This document shows, one piece after another, positions 8,758 to 17,771 of a DNA stretch of 64,000 nt. The position numbers and the translations under genes were made by a program. Origin of the DNA: Nonomuraea turcica (GTDB lineage Bacteria > Actinomycetota > Actinomycetes > Streptosporangiales > Streptosporangiaceae). The stretch covers positions 310,001-374,000 of the forward strand of contig NZ_JAUZQF010000009.1 in the NCBI RefSeq assembly GCF_030718205.1, in the 5' to 3' direction. The first letter of the stretch is position 1. Every line of letters begins with the position of its first letter. The notes below the pieces were generated by a model. That model was not told where the DNA came from. It searched no databases and saw only the letters and a list, made by a program, of their open reading frames with translations.

Positions 8758-9194
8758 ATGTCGGGGGCGCGGTGCTCGTACGGCGTGCTCAGCACCACCG
8801 TGGTGCGGGTGGAGACGTTCGCGGCGGCGCGGATCTGCTGCAGGAGGTCCTCCAGCGCCACAGGTGAGGCGACGCGCACCTTGAGGATGTAGCTCTCGTC
8901 GCCCGCCACGCTGTGGCATGCCTCGATGGCCGCCAGGTGGGCCAGCCGCTCAGGGGCGTCGTCGGGCGCGGCGGGATCGATCGGCTTGATCGACACGAAG
9001 GCGGTCAGCGGCAGCCCGATCGCGTCGTGGTCGATGATCGCGGCGTATCCGCGCAGGACGCCGCGCTTTTCCAGGCGGCGTACGCGCTGGTGCACCGCTG
9101 AGACCGACAGCCCCGTCTCCCTGGCCAGGTCGGTGAAGCTCATGCGGCCGTCACGGGCCAGCAGCGTGACGATCCGGCGGTCGATCTCCTCCAT
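8718..9194 (-). CDS. Lrp/AsnC-family transcriptional regulator
   Basis: A 158-residue regulator with an N-terminal helix-turn-helix (MSFTDLARETGLSVSAVHQR, residues 18-37) and a C-terminal RAM/AsnC ligand-binding fold that includes SVAGDESYILKVRV. These proteins form octamers and respond to amino acids. The last 13 residues are encoded by the first unit of a short repeat that continues beyond the stop. The GTP-binding protein gene (same strand) ends 23 bp upstream. The 169-bp gap downstream before the transferase start holds the repeat copies and no gene. Confidence 0.92.
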   Translation of the reverse strand: MEEIDRRIVTLLARDGRMSFTDLARETGLSVSAVHQRVRRLEKRGVLRGYAAIIDHDAIGLPLTAFVSIKPIDPAAPDDAPERLAHLAAIEACHSVAGDESYILKVRVASPVALEDLLQQIRAAANVSTRTTVVLSTPYEHRAPDMTAEAAPVQDNSA

Positions 9195-9217
9195 CGGTCA
9201 AAGGTAGCCGGTCGTGG

Positions 9218-9811
9218 TCACGACATGGTCCCGACCGGAGTGACCCCCCGGCGCATCGCGTGCTCCACCAGCGTGACGAGGACCTCCCTGCCTGAGTCGC
9301 GCCTGCGGGCGTCACAGCGCACGATGGGGATGTCCGGCTCCAGGCCGAGCGCGTCACGCACCTCGCCGACGGTGAACGGCTGCGTGCCCTCGAAACAGTT
9401 GAGTGCCACGATGAACGGCTGCTCGCGCTTTTCGAAGTAGTCGACGGACGGGAAGCAGTCGTCCAGTCGGCGGGTGTCGGCCAGCACCACGGCGCCCAGC
9501 GCGCCCATGGCGAGCTCGTCCCACACGAACCAGAACCGCTCCTGGCCGGGGGTGCCGAACAAGTAGAGCATGTAGTCGTTGCGGATGGTGATGCGGCCGA
9601 AATCCATGGCCACGGTGGTGGTGAGCTTCCGCTCGACGCCGGACAGATCGTCGACGTGCGTGCCGACCTGGGTGAGCGCCTCCTCCGTGCGTAGAGGCCG
9701 GGTCTCGGAGACCGCGCCGACCATGGTGGTCTTGCCCGCGCCGAATCCCCCGGCGATCAGGATCTTGATCGCCGTCGGTAGCCGCCAATGGTCAGAGCGA
9801 CCGAATTCCAT
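9218..9811 (-). CDS. GTP/ATP-binding protein, CvnD-like (conservon GTPase)
   Basis: A 197-residue small-GTPase-like protein: P-loop AGGFGAGKTTMVGAV near residue 18, switch-like segment DFGRITIRNDYMLYLFGTPG with the DxxG-type FGTPGQERFWF motif, and NCF in place of NKxD. This is the fourth protein of actinobacterial conservons, where it normally follows a sensor kinase, a roadblock protein and a DUF742 protein. Those three partners are absent; the gene stands beside a terpene-synthase-like gene instead. The start MEFGRSD (9811) is chosen from family N-termini. A -35-like TTGACA (minus strand, 9879-9884) lies upstream but no good -10 follows. The 258-bp gap up to the terpene gene is AT-richer and otherwise empty. 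Confidence 0.88.
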   Translation of the reverse strand: MEFGRSDHWRLPTAIKILIAGGFGAGKTTMVGAVSETRPLRTEEALTQVGTHVDDLSGVERKLTTTVAMDFGRITIRNDYMLYLFGTPGQERFWFVWDELAMGALGAVVLADTRRLDDCFPSVDYFEKREQPFIVALNCFEGTQPFTVGEVRDALGLEPDIPIVRCDARRRDSGREVLVTLVEHAMRRGVTPVGTMS

Positions 9812-10069
9812 CCAGCACCGCCCGTACATCTCCCGCGCATGCGCGGCCCGCCCCTGAGGTGCCGTGGTCAGTGGTACCTGTCAAGGTGTGTTTGAGAAGG
9901 CCGATCCACATGCCTGGCATCGAGACACCCTAGCAACGCCACATTTTCCACTCAAGCCGCAATTTGTTGCAAGAATCAAAATGTCACGGTTTGTCGCTCA
10001 GAGCCCTGTTATTCGCCGGTTCCGCTCCCCCAGAGTCAAGTCCGCTTGTCATGATGGCGGACCCGCCCT

Positions 10070-10737
10070 TCACGCTGTGTGGCCGGGGTCGGCAATGCCG
10101 TTGAACCCGGCCTGGAATCCGAGCTGTCTGCCCAGGTAGGCGGCGGTGCGGGGGCTGCGCTCGCGAACCGGCTCGATCAGCTGCGCCGCCTCGCGCGCGA
10201 GCGCGGCCATCGCGTCGGTCACCTCGGCGCGGCTGACGCCGAACCCCAGAATGTTCAGATCGCCCCAACTCATGTCTCGCCGGTATGACGCCAGGTCGCC
10301 GAGCAGATGCAGATACCGAGCTGGTCGCGCCAGAGCCACTGCAGGCCGTCGAACTCCTTGACGGTGCCCAGCTCATCGCGCAGGTCGGCCAGGAACCGGG
10401 TGACCGCCGAGCGGGGCACGGCACCGTCGGCGACGGCAAGGCATTCACGGGTCAGGCGGTTCACCTGCTCCCGGGTGGTCGCGGTGTGGTCCACGAGCCG
10501 GTCGACGGCCAGGACCCACAGGGCGGCCCGGTTGACGACCTTCAGGCGGTCGGCGGCCCAGGGGGCGCTGAAGGCGGTGGCGAGGGTCAGGGTGTTGTAG
10601 AGCTCGGCGTCGAAGGCGGCGCGCGGGAACAGCGTGCCGTACATCTGGGCGCAGCGTCGCAGGTCTCTGCCGCACTCGGCGGCCAGCGCGCACGTCCTGC
10701 CGAGCTCGTACGCCTCGCCCGGCTCGCCGTCCGGCAT
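10070..10737 (-). pseudogene. Terpene-synthase-like protein, frameshifted
   Basis: Two adjacent reading frames together give one terpene-synthase-like protein of about 222 residues. The N-terminal frame (10737 down to the shift) has ELYNTLTLATAFSAPW and LAVDRLVDHTATT in the place of the aspartate-rich motif. The C-terminal frame resumes with YLHLLGDLASYRRDMSWGDL, matching the second metal-motif region. The junction lies near 10315-10335 and is explained by loss of one base. Even if the shift is a sequencing error the metal motifs are degenerate (no DDxxD, NSE reduced to DLxSYRRD), so ordinary cyclase activity is doubtful. Same strand and probably same transcript as the CvnD-like gene. The upstream gap 10738-11006 contains an AT-rich TATATA stretch near 10795 that may be promoter DNA. 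Confidence 0.7.
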
Positions 10738-11006
10738 CCTAGGGCCGCTCGATCGACTCGAGGATCATGGGCGACGACCCCCAATACCCGGATATATACA
10801 TCTGTTGGAGAATTGTTTCATGATCGCGCGCTATCGATCAAGGTATCAGCAGCGTGGCCGATCAGTCTGCTCCTCTGACTGGGAACGCCACGTCGTCCCT
10901 CCAACCTGGCCTGGCACCGCGCCCGAGGCGGAGGACGCGGCGCAGCCCCGTCGAGCAGGCGTCCGGCCGCGACCGGCGCGGCCGCCTGTCAGGCGGGTAA
11001 GCCGGG

Positions 11007-14003
11007 TCACGTCGATCGGGCGTCGGTCGCGACCTTGGCGGCGAGCGCGACGCGGGAGCTGATGCCGAGCTTGGTGTAGATCTTGCCGATGTGGTACTCG
11101 ACCGTCTTGACGCTGATCAGCAGCTCTGTCGCGATCTGACGGTTGGTCAGGCCGTGGGCCACCAGCGTGGCGGTGCTGAGCTCCTGGGGCGTCAGCCCCA
11201 GCCGTACCGTGGCCTGCGGTTCGAGCCCGCACGCCGCCAGCTCCTGCGCGCAGCGGTCCACGAGCGGACGCGCGCCCAGGCGTTCGAAGATCGCGCGGGC
11301 GGCGCCGAGCCGTTCCGCGGCCGCCCTGCGCCTGCCTGTGCGGCGTAGGAGCCGTCCGAGGTCCAGCAGCACCCGCGCCTCCTCCAGCGGGCACACCCCC
11401 CGCTCGACGAGCGCCAGGGCACTGACGAAGTCCTCCTCGGCCTGCGCGGGAACGTTCCCGGCGGCCAGCAGCAGCGCCCCCAGCCTGATCCGCTCCGCCT
11501 GCCGGCGCGGCCCCGCCGCCCCGCCGGCCCTGTCGGACTGCCACGCCGCGCCGAGCTTGCCGAAAGCGGCGAAGGCGCGCTCGGCCTCGGGCAGCCTGCC
11601 CTCGGCGATCAGCGCCTCGATCCGGCGCGGCCGCGGGTCGGGCACAAAAGCGTCGGGGATGAACGGGCCCACCACCGACGACACGTCCGCAGCGCCCACC
11701 ACCGCCGACGCATCGGCAGCGCCGACCACCAACGACGCTTCAGCAGCGCTGACCACCGATGACCCATCTGCAGCGCCGACCACCAGCGACGCCTCGGCAG
11801 CGCCGACCACCGACGACTCGTATGCAGCGCCAACCACGCTGGACGCGTCAGCAGCGCTGACCACCGACGACACGTGAGCAGCGCCAACCACCGCCGACGC
11901 GTCGGGAGCACCCACCACCCACGACGCGTCCGCAGCGCCTACCACCCGCGACGTATCCTCGATGCCGAGGAGCGCCAGGGCCAGGCCCGCCTGTGTCTCC
12001 CCCAGGGCGTGGCGCATGCGGCGGGCGGCGGTCATCGCGGCGCCGGCGTGGGCGAGCGCCCGCTCGTGCTCGCCCAGAGCCGCGAGCGGCGCCACGCACA
12101 CCGCCTCCAGGCAGGGCAGCAGCCACCGCTGGCCGAGCGCCGCCGCCTCGGCCAGCGCGCGCTCGGCGCGGGCGGCGGCGTCGTGCCAGCGGGCGCACGT
12201 GTGCTCGGCGGCGGCCAGCAGCGCGGTGGCCGGCAGCCGATGGTGTGGCAGCCCCGCCTTCTCGGCCTCAGCCACGACCTGCTTCAGCACGGCGCATGCC
12301 TGCTCCGGCGCGTCCCGCTCAAGGTGGGCGACGGCCGCCGCGAGGCTGCCGGGCGGGGCGCCGACGCTGGATGCCCCTGCCAGCGCCAGCACGTCGTACG
12401 GCCTGGCGATCGTGCCCTGGATCGGCTGCTCGATCGCCAGGCGGGCCCAGCGCACCGCCCCCGCGCGATCCCCCGTCACCAGGTGCAGCCAGGCCAGCTG
12501 CTCGGCCACGTCGGCGGCCAGGCCGGGCTCCCGAACCCGCCACGCCTCGTCCAGCAAAACCGACGCCTCGTCGAAGCGCCCGGAGACGAGCGCGAGCCGG
12601 CCCAGCACGTACCAGCGCGCCGGCGCCGCGTCTTCCCGGTCGCGTGTGGCCAAGGCTCCGGCGAGCCGTTCCGCGTGGAGCACGTCACCTCCGATGAGAA
12701 CGTGCTCCAGCGCGGCCGTACGCAGCTCGTCGCGGCGAGCGGGGGCGCGCGCGGCGTCGATGAGCCTGGCGGCCGGCTCCAGATGGGCGGCGGCTTCCCG
12801 CCACCGCCCGTGTTGTGCGGCCTTGGCCGCGTACCCGGCCAGTTCCTCGGCCAGCACGTCGTCGGGTCCGCTCGCCGCCGCGGCCCGGTGCCGCAGCGCC
12901 GTGCTGGTGTCGCCGGCCTGCGCGGCCGCCGCGAGGTGCAGGCGGGCCCTGGTGCCCGGGCCCAGCCCGTCGTACGCGGCGGCCCGGGCGAGAGGCTCGG
13001 GGAAGCCGATCAGCCGGCCGGGCAGCTCCCGGAGCAGCCCGGCGGCGACGGCCTCCTCCAGGGCGTCCAGGGGGTCGTCGAGCCCACCGGCGACGGCCGC
13101 GGCCACGTGCAGCGGGCACCCTTCCCCGAGCACGGCACAGGCGGCGACGAGCTGCCTGGCGGCCGGTGCGCAGCCGTCCAGGCGGCGCGCGAAGGGCCGC
13201 AGGTAGGTGCCGGAAGCCGGCAGGCATACGGCGGCGTCATCGAGGACGGGCCGGGTCACCGTCGCCAGCAGGGCGCAGGCGTGCAGCGGGTTGCCCCGCG
13301 TGTGCTCGCGCAGCCGCTCGGCCGCCTCCTCGCCGAGCCGCGGCAGCGGCAGCGGCAGCGGCTTGCCGGGGAGCACTCCCGATGGCGGCGCCAGGGCGGT
13401 GGACAGTTCGGCCAGGTCGGCGGCCCTCAGCCCGCCGAGCGTGATGCGGAGCGTGTCGTCATCGGTCAGGAGGCGTCGCAGCCCGTCGGGCAGCCAGGGG
13501 TCGGCGACGTCGCGGACGGCGACCAGCACGAGCACCCGCCCGGCCCGCAGCCGCCGCAGCACGTATCCCAGGGCGTGCAGCGACGGCCGGTCCGCCCACT
13601 GGGCGTCGTCGATCAGCACCACCACCGGCCCGTGCGCCTGTAACGCCCCGATGACCTCGCAGATCACCTGCCCCGCCGCGCACGGGTCCTGCCCGGCCGC
13701 ATCGAGCCCGGCCGCCTCCAGCCCGGCCGCCTCGAGGCCCTCCAGCGCCGAGGCACGTCCGTCCGGGCCCGCCGCATCGTCCGCGAGCTGCCGCAGCACA
13801 CCGAGGGCGAGCCACCGCTCCCCCTCCTCACCGCCGGCGGCCAGCACCCGCACGCCCGCCTCCCCACCGAGCGTGTGACGGACCAGGGCGGTCTTGCCGA
13901 TCCCCTCAGGGCCCTGGACCACGACCCTCCTGGCGCGGCCCCCGCCCGCCGCGCGCAGCTCGGCGCGCAGCAGGGCCAGCTCCGCCGTCCTGCCGACGAA
14001 CAT
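11007..14003 (-). CDS. LuxR-family regulator of the LAL type (large ATP-binding)
   Basis: About 998 residues. The N-terminal AAA/STAND domain has Walker A GPEGIGKTALV (about residue 35) and Walker B VVVLIDDAQWAD (about 130); the middle is a TPR-like helical region; the C-terminus is a LuxR/NarL helix-turn-helix (LTPQELSTATLVAHGLTNRQ through KTVEYHIGKIYTKL). LAL proteins often activate secondary-metabolite or sugar-use genes. The ATG at 14003 is chosen over 14021 because the sequence between them contains the GGGGAGGG ribosome-binding site. Residues ~682-778 are a nine-residue tandem repeat unlike anything in the family (separate entry). No target operon is evident nearby. A PP2C-like gene lies 51 bp upstream on the same strand. 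Confidence 0.9.
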   Translation of the reverse strand: MFVGRTAELALLRAELRAAGGGRARRVVVQGPEGIGKTALVRHTLGGEAGVRVLAAGGEEGERWLALGVLRQLADDAAGPDGRASALEGLEAAGLEAAGLDAAGQDPCAAGQVICEVIGALQAHGPVVVLIDDAQWADRPSLHALGYVLRRLRAGRVLVLVAVRDVADPWLPDGLRRLLTDDDTLRITLGGLRAADLAELSTALAPPSGVLPGKPLPLPLPRLGEEAAERLREHTRGNPLHACALLATVTRPVLDDAAVCLPASGTYLRPFARRLDGCAPAARQLVAACAVLGEGCPLHVAAAVAGGLDDPLDALEEAVAAGLLRELPGRLIGFPEPLARAAAYDGLGPGTRARLHLAAAAQAGDTSTALRHRAAAASGPDDVLAEELAGYAAKAAQHGRWREAAAHLEPAARLIDAARAPARRDELRTAALEHVLIGGDVLHAERLAGALATRDREDAAPARWYVLGRLALVSGRFDEASVLLDEAWRVREPGLAADVAEQLAWLHLVTGDRAGAVRWARLAIEQPIQGTIARPYDVLALAGASSVGAPPGSLAAAVAHLERDAPEQACAVLKQVVAEAEKAGLPHHRLPATALLAAAEHTCARWHDAAARAERALAEAAALGQRWLLPCLEAVCVAPLAALGEHERALAHAGAAMTAARRMRHALGETQAGLALALLGIEDTSRVVGAADASWVVGAPDASAVVGAAHVSSVVSAADASSVVGAAYESSVVGAAEASLVVGAADGSSVVSAAEASLVVGAADASAVVGAADVSSVVGPFIPDAFVPDPRPRRIEALIAEGRLPEAERAFAAFGKLGAAWQSDRAGGAAGPRRQAERIRLGALLLAAGNVPAQAEEDFVSALALVERGVCPLEEARVLLDLGRLLRRTGRRRAAAERLGAARAIFERLGARPLVDRCAQELAACGLEPQATVRLGLTPQELSTATLVAHGLTNRQIATELLISVKTVEYHIGKIYTKLGISSRVALAAKVATDARST
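11670..11958 (-). repeat. 27-bp tandem repeat (10.7 copies) within the LAL regulator gene
   Basis: Ten full 27-bp units from 11670 to 11939 and a partial eleventh to 11958. Each encodes nine residues of consensus S-x-V-V-G-A-A-D-A. The copies differ at several positions, mostly keeping the VVGAA core, so the array is not brand new. It sits between two helical portions of the protein and keeps frame throughout. Confidence 0.95.
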
Positions 14004-14072
14004 GCCCGCTCCCTCCCCCATGTCAGAGCAAGGTGGGCAATGCCTGATACACGCCGGTCTGTCCAGATGCGG

Positions 14073-14846
14073 TCAGCCCGCGACAGGCCGCACCCGCCCC
14101 CACGCCACGGAGGCGTCGTCGTGCCGCTTCCCCCGGACCGGCCCACGCGCTTCCTCCAGCCCCCGCACGTCCCCGATCACCGCATCCGGCCCCTCGCCGT
14201 CCAGCACGGCCACCACGTCGTCCCAGTTCCAGCCGTACCAGTCGACGAGCCGCGCCACCCCGTCGGTGCACACCCCGACCCCTCGCACCTCCCGTACGTC
14301 CACCGCCCCGCCCACGCCCTGGCCGGCCGCCTCGGGCCGCGCGGCGGCCACCCAGAAGCCGCCCGGCACGTTCCGCATCCGCCGCACCAGCTCCACCGTG
14401 TACGGCCGCCCGCCCGGCAGCCGCTCCAGCCGATCGTCGGCGACCACTGCGACCCCGCCATCCGCCCGCGCGAGCACGACCGGCGAATCGCCCAGCACGA
14501 GGTATTCCACACGCCCCCGCCCGATCCGCACCATGGCCACCGTGGCGGACGGCGAATCCGGGTTGCCCAGATCGCACCCGCCGCCGTGCGCCGCCACCGT
14601 CTCCTCGATGGCCCGCTCCAGCACCCCGGCCAGCGGCGTGTCACCGTCCGCGGCCAGCCGCGCCGCCAGCGCCCCGCCGAGCCGCGCCACCAGCCAGGAC
14701 ACGTCGTGCACGCAGCCGCTGTCCACCCCGGCCGCCGCCGTGGCCCCGTCGAGCACGACGATCCAGGACGGCCCGGCGATCACCAGATCCTCGTTGGGCC
14801 GGTCGGCCGAGCCGGGACGGGTGGCGTAGGTGACCTCCGCGAACAT
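14073..14846 (-). CDS. PP2C-like (PPM-type) protein phosphatase domain protein
   Basis: A 257-residue protein with the ordered PPM motifs: RPGSADRPNEDLV near residue 10, VVLDGAT near residue 30 (the metal-binding Asp), VEYLVLGDSPVVL near residue 115, a TDGV segment near residue 195, and DDASV near the C-terminus. It would be a Mn/Mg-dependent serine/threonine phosphatase, though the first motif is VVLDGAT rather than the usual DGxGG, so activity is not certain. It is divergent from the DUF6968-like gene with only 27 bp between the starts, including a perfect ACTGTG-C-CACAGT palindrome. Confidence 0.78.
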   Translation of the reverse strand: MFAEVTYATRPGSADRPNEDLVIAGPSWIVVLDGATAAAGVDSGCVHDVSWLVARLGGALAARLAADGDTPLAGVLERAIEETVAAHGGGCDLGNPDSPSATVAMVRIGRGRVEYLVLGDSPVVLARADGGVAVVADDRLERLPGGRPYTVELVRRMRNVPGGFWVAAARPEAAGQGVGGAVDVREVRGVGVCTDGVARLVDWYGWNWDDVVAVLDGEGPDAVIGDVRGLEEARGPVRGKRHDDASVAWGRVRPVAG

Positions 14847-14853
14847 GACAGCG

Positions 14854-14866
14854 ACTGTGCCACAGT
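14854..14866. promoter_or_regulatory. Palindrome ACTGTG-C-CACAGT in a 27-bp divergent gap
   Basis: Perfect 6-bp arms around one central base, located between the ATG of the PP2C-like gene (14846) and the ATG of the DUF6968-like gene (14874). Position suggests a shared operator; no regulator is identified. Confidence 0.35.
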
Positions 14867-14873
14867 TGCCCTC

Positions 14874-15221
14874 ATGACGATGACCTACGAGCTCGGCGAC
14901 GTCGTGGCCGAGCGGCAGCTGGAGGCCGTCGCCGAGGACGGCGCCCGTACGCCCGTGACGGTGCGGATCGGCAGGCCGAGGCCGGACCGGCTCAGCTCAC
15001 ACGGGGATTGGCGCTGCCCCCATCAGATCGCGGGGCTGGGCGAGGAGCGGGCCGGGGCGGCCTTCGGGGTCGACTCCCTGCAGGCGTTGCTGCTGAGCGT
15101 CCACAAGCTGCGGCTGGAGCTGGCCCGGCGCGCGCAGGACGCGCGGGTCCGGCTGGACTGGCTGGACCAGCCGGACCTCGGCCTGAAGGTGGACCCGGAG
15201 GTCCACAAGCTCCTCGACTGA
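14874..15221 (+). CDS. DUF6968-like small protein
   Basis: A 115-residue cytoplasmic protein with VTVRIGRPRPD, GDWRCPHQIAGLGEER and AFGVDSLQALLLSVHKLRLE, a pattern I associate with the DUF6968 family of unknown function. No signal peptide or membrane segment. The ATG at 14874 (MTMTYELGDVV) is preferred because the divergent PP2C gene starts only 27 bp away; the frame upstream is a shadow of other genes. Its end is six bases from the end of the convergent M24 peptidase gene. Family assignment is from memory and moderate. Confidence 0.7.
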   Translation: MTMTYELGDVVAERQLEAVAEDGARTPVTVRIGRPRPDRLSSHGDWRCPHQIAGLGEERAGAAFGVDSLQALLLSVHKLRLELARRAQDARVRLDWLDQPDLGLKVDPEVHKLLD

Positions 15222-15227
15222 CGGCGC

Positions 15228-16337
15228 CTACACGATCACGAGCTCGCGCGGCGTGTTGTTGAGCCGCTCACCTCCGCTGTCGGTGCACACGACGATGTCC
15301 TCGATCCTGGCCCCATGCCGCCCCGGCAGGTAGATGCCCGGCTCGACGGAGAAGGCGAAGCCGGGCTCCAGCGGCTCCCCGTTGCCGGCCACGATGTAGG
15401 GCTCCTCGTGCGTCTCGATCCCGATCCCGTGCCCGGTCCGGTGGATGAAGTAGTCGCCGTATCCGGCCTCGGCGATCACCTCGCGGGCGGCCGCGTCGAC
15501 CGACTCGCACGAGACGCCGGGCCGCACCGCCGCGCACGCCGCCTCCTGGGCGCGGCGCAGCACCTCGTAGTAGGCGCTGAAGTCGGCCGGCGGCTCGCCC
15601 ACGCTGTAGGTGCGCGTGGAGTCGGAGCAGTAGCCGCTGTGCAGCTGGCCGCCGATGTCGACCACCACCGGCTCGCCCTTCTGGATCACCCGGTCGGACA
15701 CGTCGTGGTGCGGGCTGGCCCCGTTGGGGCCGGAGGCGACGATCACGAAGTCGACCGTCGCGTGCCCGGCCGCCAGGATCGCCTCGGCGATGTCCCTGGC
15801 CACGTCGCGCTCGCTCCGCCCGGCGCGCAGGAACTCGGGGACCCGCCGGTGGACGGCGTCGATCGCCTCCCCCGCCTCGCACAGCGCCGCCACCTCGGCC
15901 GGGGACTTGCGCATCCGCAACTGCCGCAGCACGCTCCCGGCCAGCACCTGCTCGGCGCCCGGCAGCACCTCGCGGAAGCGCAGCGACGACATGGCCCACA
16001 TCCGGTCGGCCAGCCCGACCTTGCCGGCCTGCCCCAGCCGGGCCGCCGCGATCGCGTAGGGGTCGTCGGTCTCGTCCCAGGCCACGAACTCCAGCCCGAG
16101 CCGCGATGCGGGCGAGGCCTCGGCGGCAGGCAGCTCCAGGCGGGGCACCATCATGAACGGCTCCCCCGCCGCGGGCACCACCAGGCACGTCAGCCGCTCC
16201 AGCGGCTTGGCGTCATAGCCGCTCACATAGCGCAGATCGGGCCCTGGCGTGAGCAGCAGGGCGTCAAGGCCGCTCTTGGCGGTGGCCTCCTGCACGGCGG
16301 CCAGGCGGGACACGGGATACAGGTCTGAGGACGTCAC
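15228..16337 (-). CDS. M24-family metallopeptidase (Xaa-Pro aminopeptidase/prolidase type)
   Basis: About 369 residues. Residues 1-130 are the creatinase-like N-terminal domain; the rest is the pita-bread catalytic fold. All five metal ligands can be placed: Asp in VVVDIGG, Asp in GYCSDSTRT, His in HRTGHGIG, Glu in FSVEPGIYLP and Glu in ARIEDIV. It would cleave Xaa-Pro bonds in dipeptides or peptides in the cytoplasm. The GTG at 16337 (VTSSDLYPVSRL) is preferred over the ATG at 16370 by comparison with family N-termini; the ribosome-binding site is weak. It is divergent from the PAS-SpoIIE gene. Confidence 0.9.
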   Translation of the reverse strand: MTSSDLYPVSRLAAVQEATAKSGLDALLLTPGPDLRYVSGYDAKPLERLTCLVVPAAGEPFMMVPRLELPAAEASPASRLGLEFVAWDETDDPYAIAAARLGQAGKVGLADRMWAMSSLRFREVLPGAEQVLAGSVLRQLRMRKSPAEVAALCEAGEAIDAVHRRVPEFLRAGRSERDVARDIAEAILAAGHATVDFVIVASGPNGASPHHDVSDRVIQKGEPVVVDIGGQLHSGYCSDSTRTYSVGEPPADFSAYYEVLRRAQEAACAAVRPGVSCESVDAAAREVIAEAGYGDYFIHRTGHGIGIETHEEPYIVAGNGEPLEPGFAFSVEPGIYLPGRHGARIEDIVVCTDSGGERLNNTPRELVIV

Positions 16338-16481
16338 AGGCCCAAATCTACTCCGCCCCGGGTCTCCCACTATCCGCGAAAAGCTCTCACAACACGGGAA
16401 GCACTCGCTACACTCCGTTCAACAACGATCACGTAGTGTGGGGACAATTGTTCAGATCCACTGCACTTTGAGAGTGAGACT

Positions 16482-17693
16482 ATGGTCGACGTCATAGGCG
16501 CGGCCGGGCTGCTCGGGCACAAATCCGATGCGGAGTTGCTCGCCGCACGGCTGGCGCACGCGCAGCGGCTCGGCAACATGGGCTGGGCGGAATGGCACCT
16601 CCACACCGGCCAGACGATCTGGTCCGAGCAGGTGTATACGATCTTCGGCCGCGACCCGGCCCAGGGTCCCATCGCCCTGCCCCAGCTCGCCAAGCACGTC
16701 GAGCCCGCCGACGTGGCCGCGCTGGACCGGCTCCTGTGGTCCGCCGTGCAGAGTGTCGAGCCGGTCCAGGCCGAGTTCCGCATCAGACGCAGCGCGAGCT
16801 CCGGGGATCTGCGTGACATTCGCATGGTGCTCGAGCCGCTGATGGCTCCCGGCGGCCCCATCGGCCTGCACGGCGTCATCCAGGACATCACCGGCCGCCG
16901 CCGCGCCGAGCGCCTGATGTCGGAATCGCGCCGCCAGCTCCTGGAGGCCCGCGAGCAGGCCGCCGAGGAGCGCCACGTGATGCTGGCGCTGCGCGATGCG
17001 ATCCTTCCCGACCCCGCCTGCTATCCGGGCCTGCCGGACACCAACATCGCGGTGCGCTACGTGCCCGCCGAGAAGACCGCGAACCTGGGCGGCGACTGGT
17101 TCGAGGCGGCTCCCTCCCCCGACGGCCGCCTGCTGCTGGCCATCGGCGACGTCTCCGGCCACGGCCTGCCCGCCATCGCGCACATGGCCCAGCTCCGCCA
17201 CGCCCTGGTGGGCCTCGCCATGACGGGCCGGCCCGCCAACCGGCTACTGGACTGGCTGAACGAGCTGGTCCTGCACCAGCTCAACGACACCACCGCCACG
17301 GCGGTCATCGGGCATCTGGACCCGCGGACCCGGGTGTTCGCCTGGAGCCAGGCCGGCCACCTGGCGCCTATCCTGGTCCGCGACGGGGTGGCCAGTCGGC
17401 TCGGCCAGCCCAGGGGCGTGCTGCTCGGCGCCGCGTGCGGGCGCCCGTACGAGCTGGCCACGACCCGGCTGCGGCCCGGGGACGTGCTGCTGCTGTTCAC
17501 CGACGGCCTGGTCGAGCGGCGCACCCGCGACATCGACGTCGGCCTCGACCTGGCCCTCGCCGCCGCCGCCGACGTGCGGGGAAACGAGCTGGAGTCCGGG
17601 CTCGACCGCCTGCTGTCCGACATCGGCGGGCCCAACCCCGAAGACGACGCCTGTCTCCTGGGAGTGGGCATCCTGGGGGATCCCTGCGCATAG
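16482..17693 (+). CDS. PAS domain plus SpoIIE/RsbU-type PP2C serine phosphatase
   Basis: A 403-residue protein. Residues ~20-135 form a PAS domain (GWAEWHLHTGQTIWSEQVYTIFG, then LHGVIQDITGRRRAE), followed by a short helical linker and a SpoIIE phosphatase domain from about 165 (LGGDWFEAA, AIGDVSGHGLPA, FAWSQAGHLAPIL, LLFTDGLVERR, EDDACLL). Such proteins dephosphorylate anti-sigma-factor antagonists in partner-switching pathways after the PAS domain senses a signal. No anti-sigma or antagonist gene is nearby. ATG start with a GAGAG ribosome-binding site. The 144-bp divergent gap to the M24 peptidase contains a GAACAATTGTCC palindrome near 16441-16454. Confidence 0.93.
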   Translation: MVDVIGAAGLLGHKSDAELLAARLAHAQRLGNMGWAEWHLHTGQTIWSEQVYTIFGRDPAQGPIALPQLAKHVEPADVAALDRLLWSAVQSVEPVQAEFRIRRSASSGDLRDIRMVLEPLMAPGGPIGLHGVIQDITGRRRAERLMSESRRQLLEAREQAAEERHVMLALRDAILPDPACYPGLPDTNIAVRYVPAEKTANLGGDWFEAAPSPDGRLLLAIGDVSGHGLPAIAHMAQLRHALVGLAMTGRPANRLLDWLNELVLHQLNDTTATAVIGHLDPRTRVFAWSQAGHLAPILVRDGVASRLGQPRGVLLGAACGRPYELATTRLRPGDVLLLFTDGLVERRTRDIDVGLDLALAAAADVRGNELESGLDRLLSDIGGPNPEDDACLLGVGILGDPCA

Positions 17694-17771
17694 ACCGGAG
17701 CAACGAGCAGAGTCCGAGAGCGGCAGCTTGCGTAACCAGCGAGGACCCGTCGGGAGTGCGACCATAGACAC

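Noticed and set aside
10285..10878. 197-codon plus-strand frame over the terpene-synthase-like gene
   Set aside because: No similarity or ribosome-binding site; the minus strand carries recognisable protein on two frames.
11670..11958. CRISPR-like array
   Set aside because: Units are 27 bp with no spacers, keep frame and vary in sequence; they encode protein repeats.
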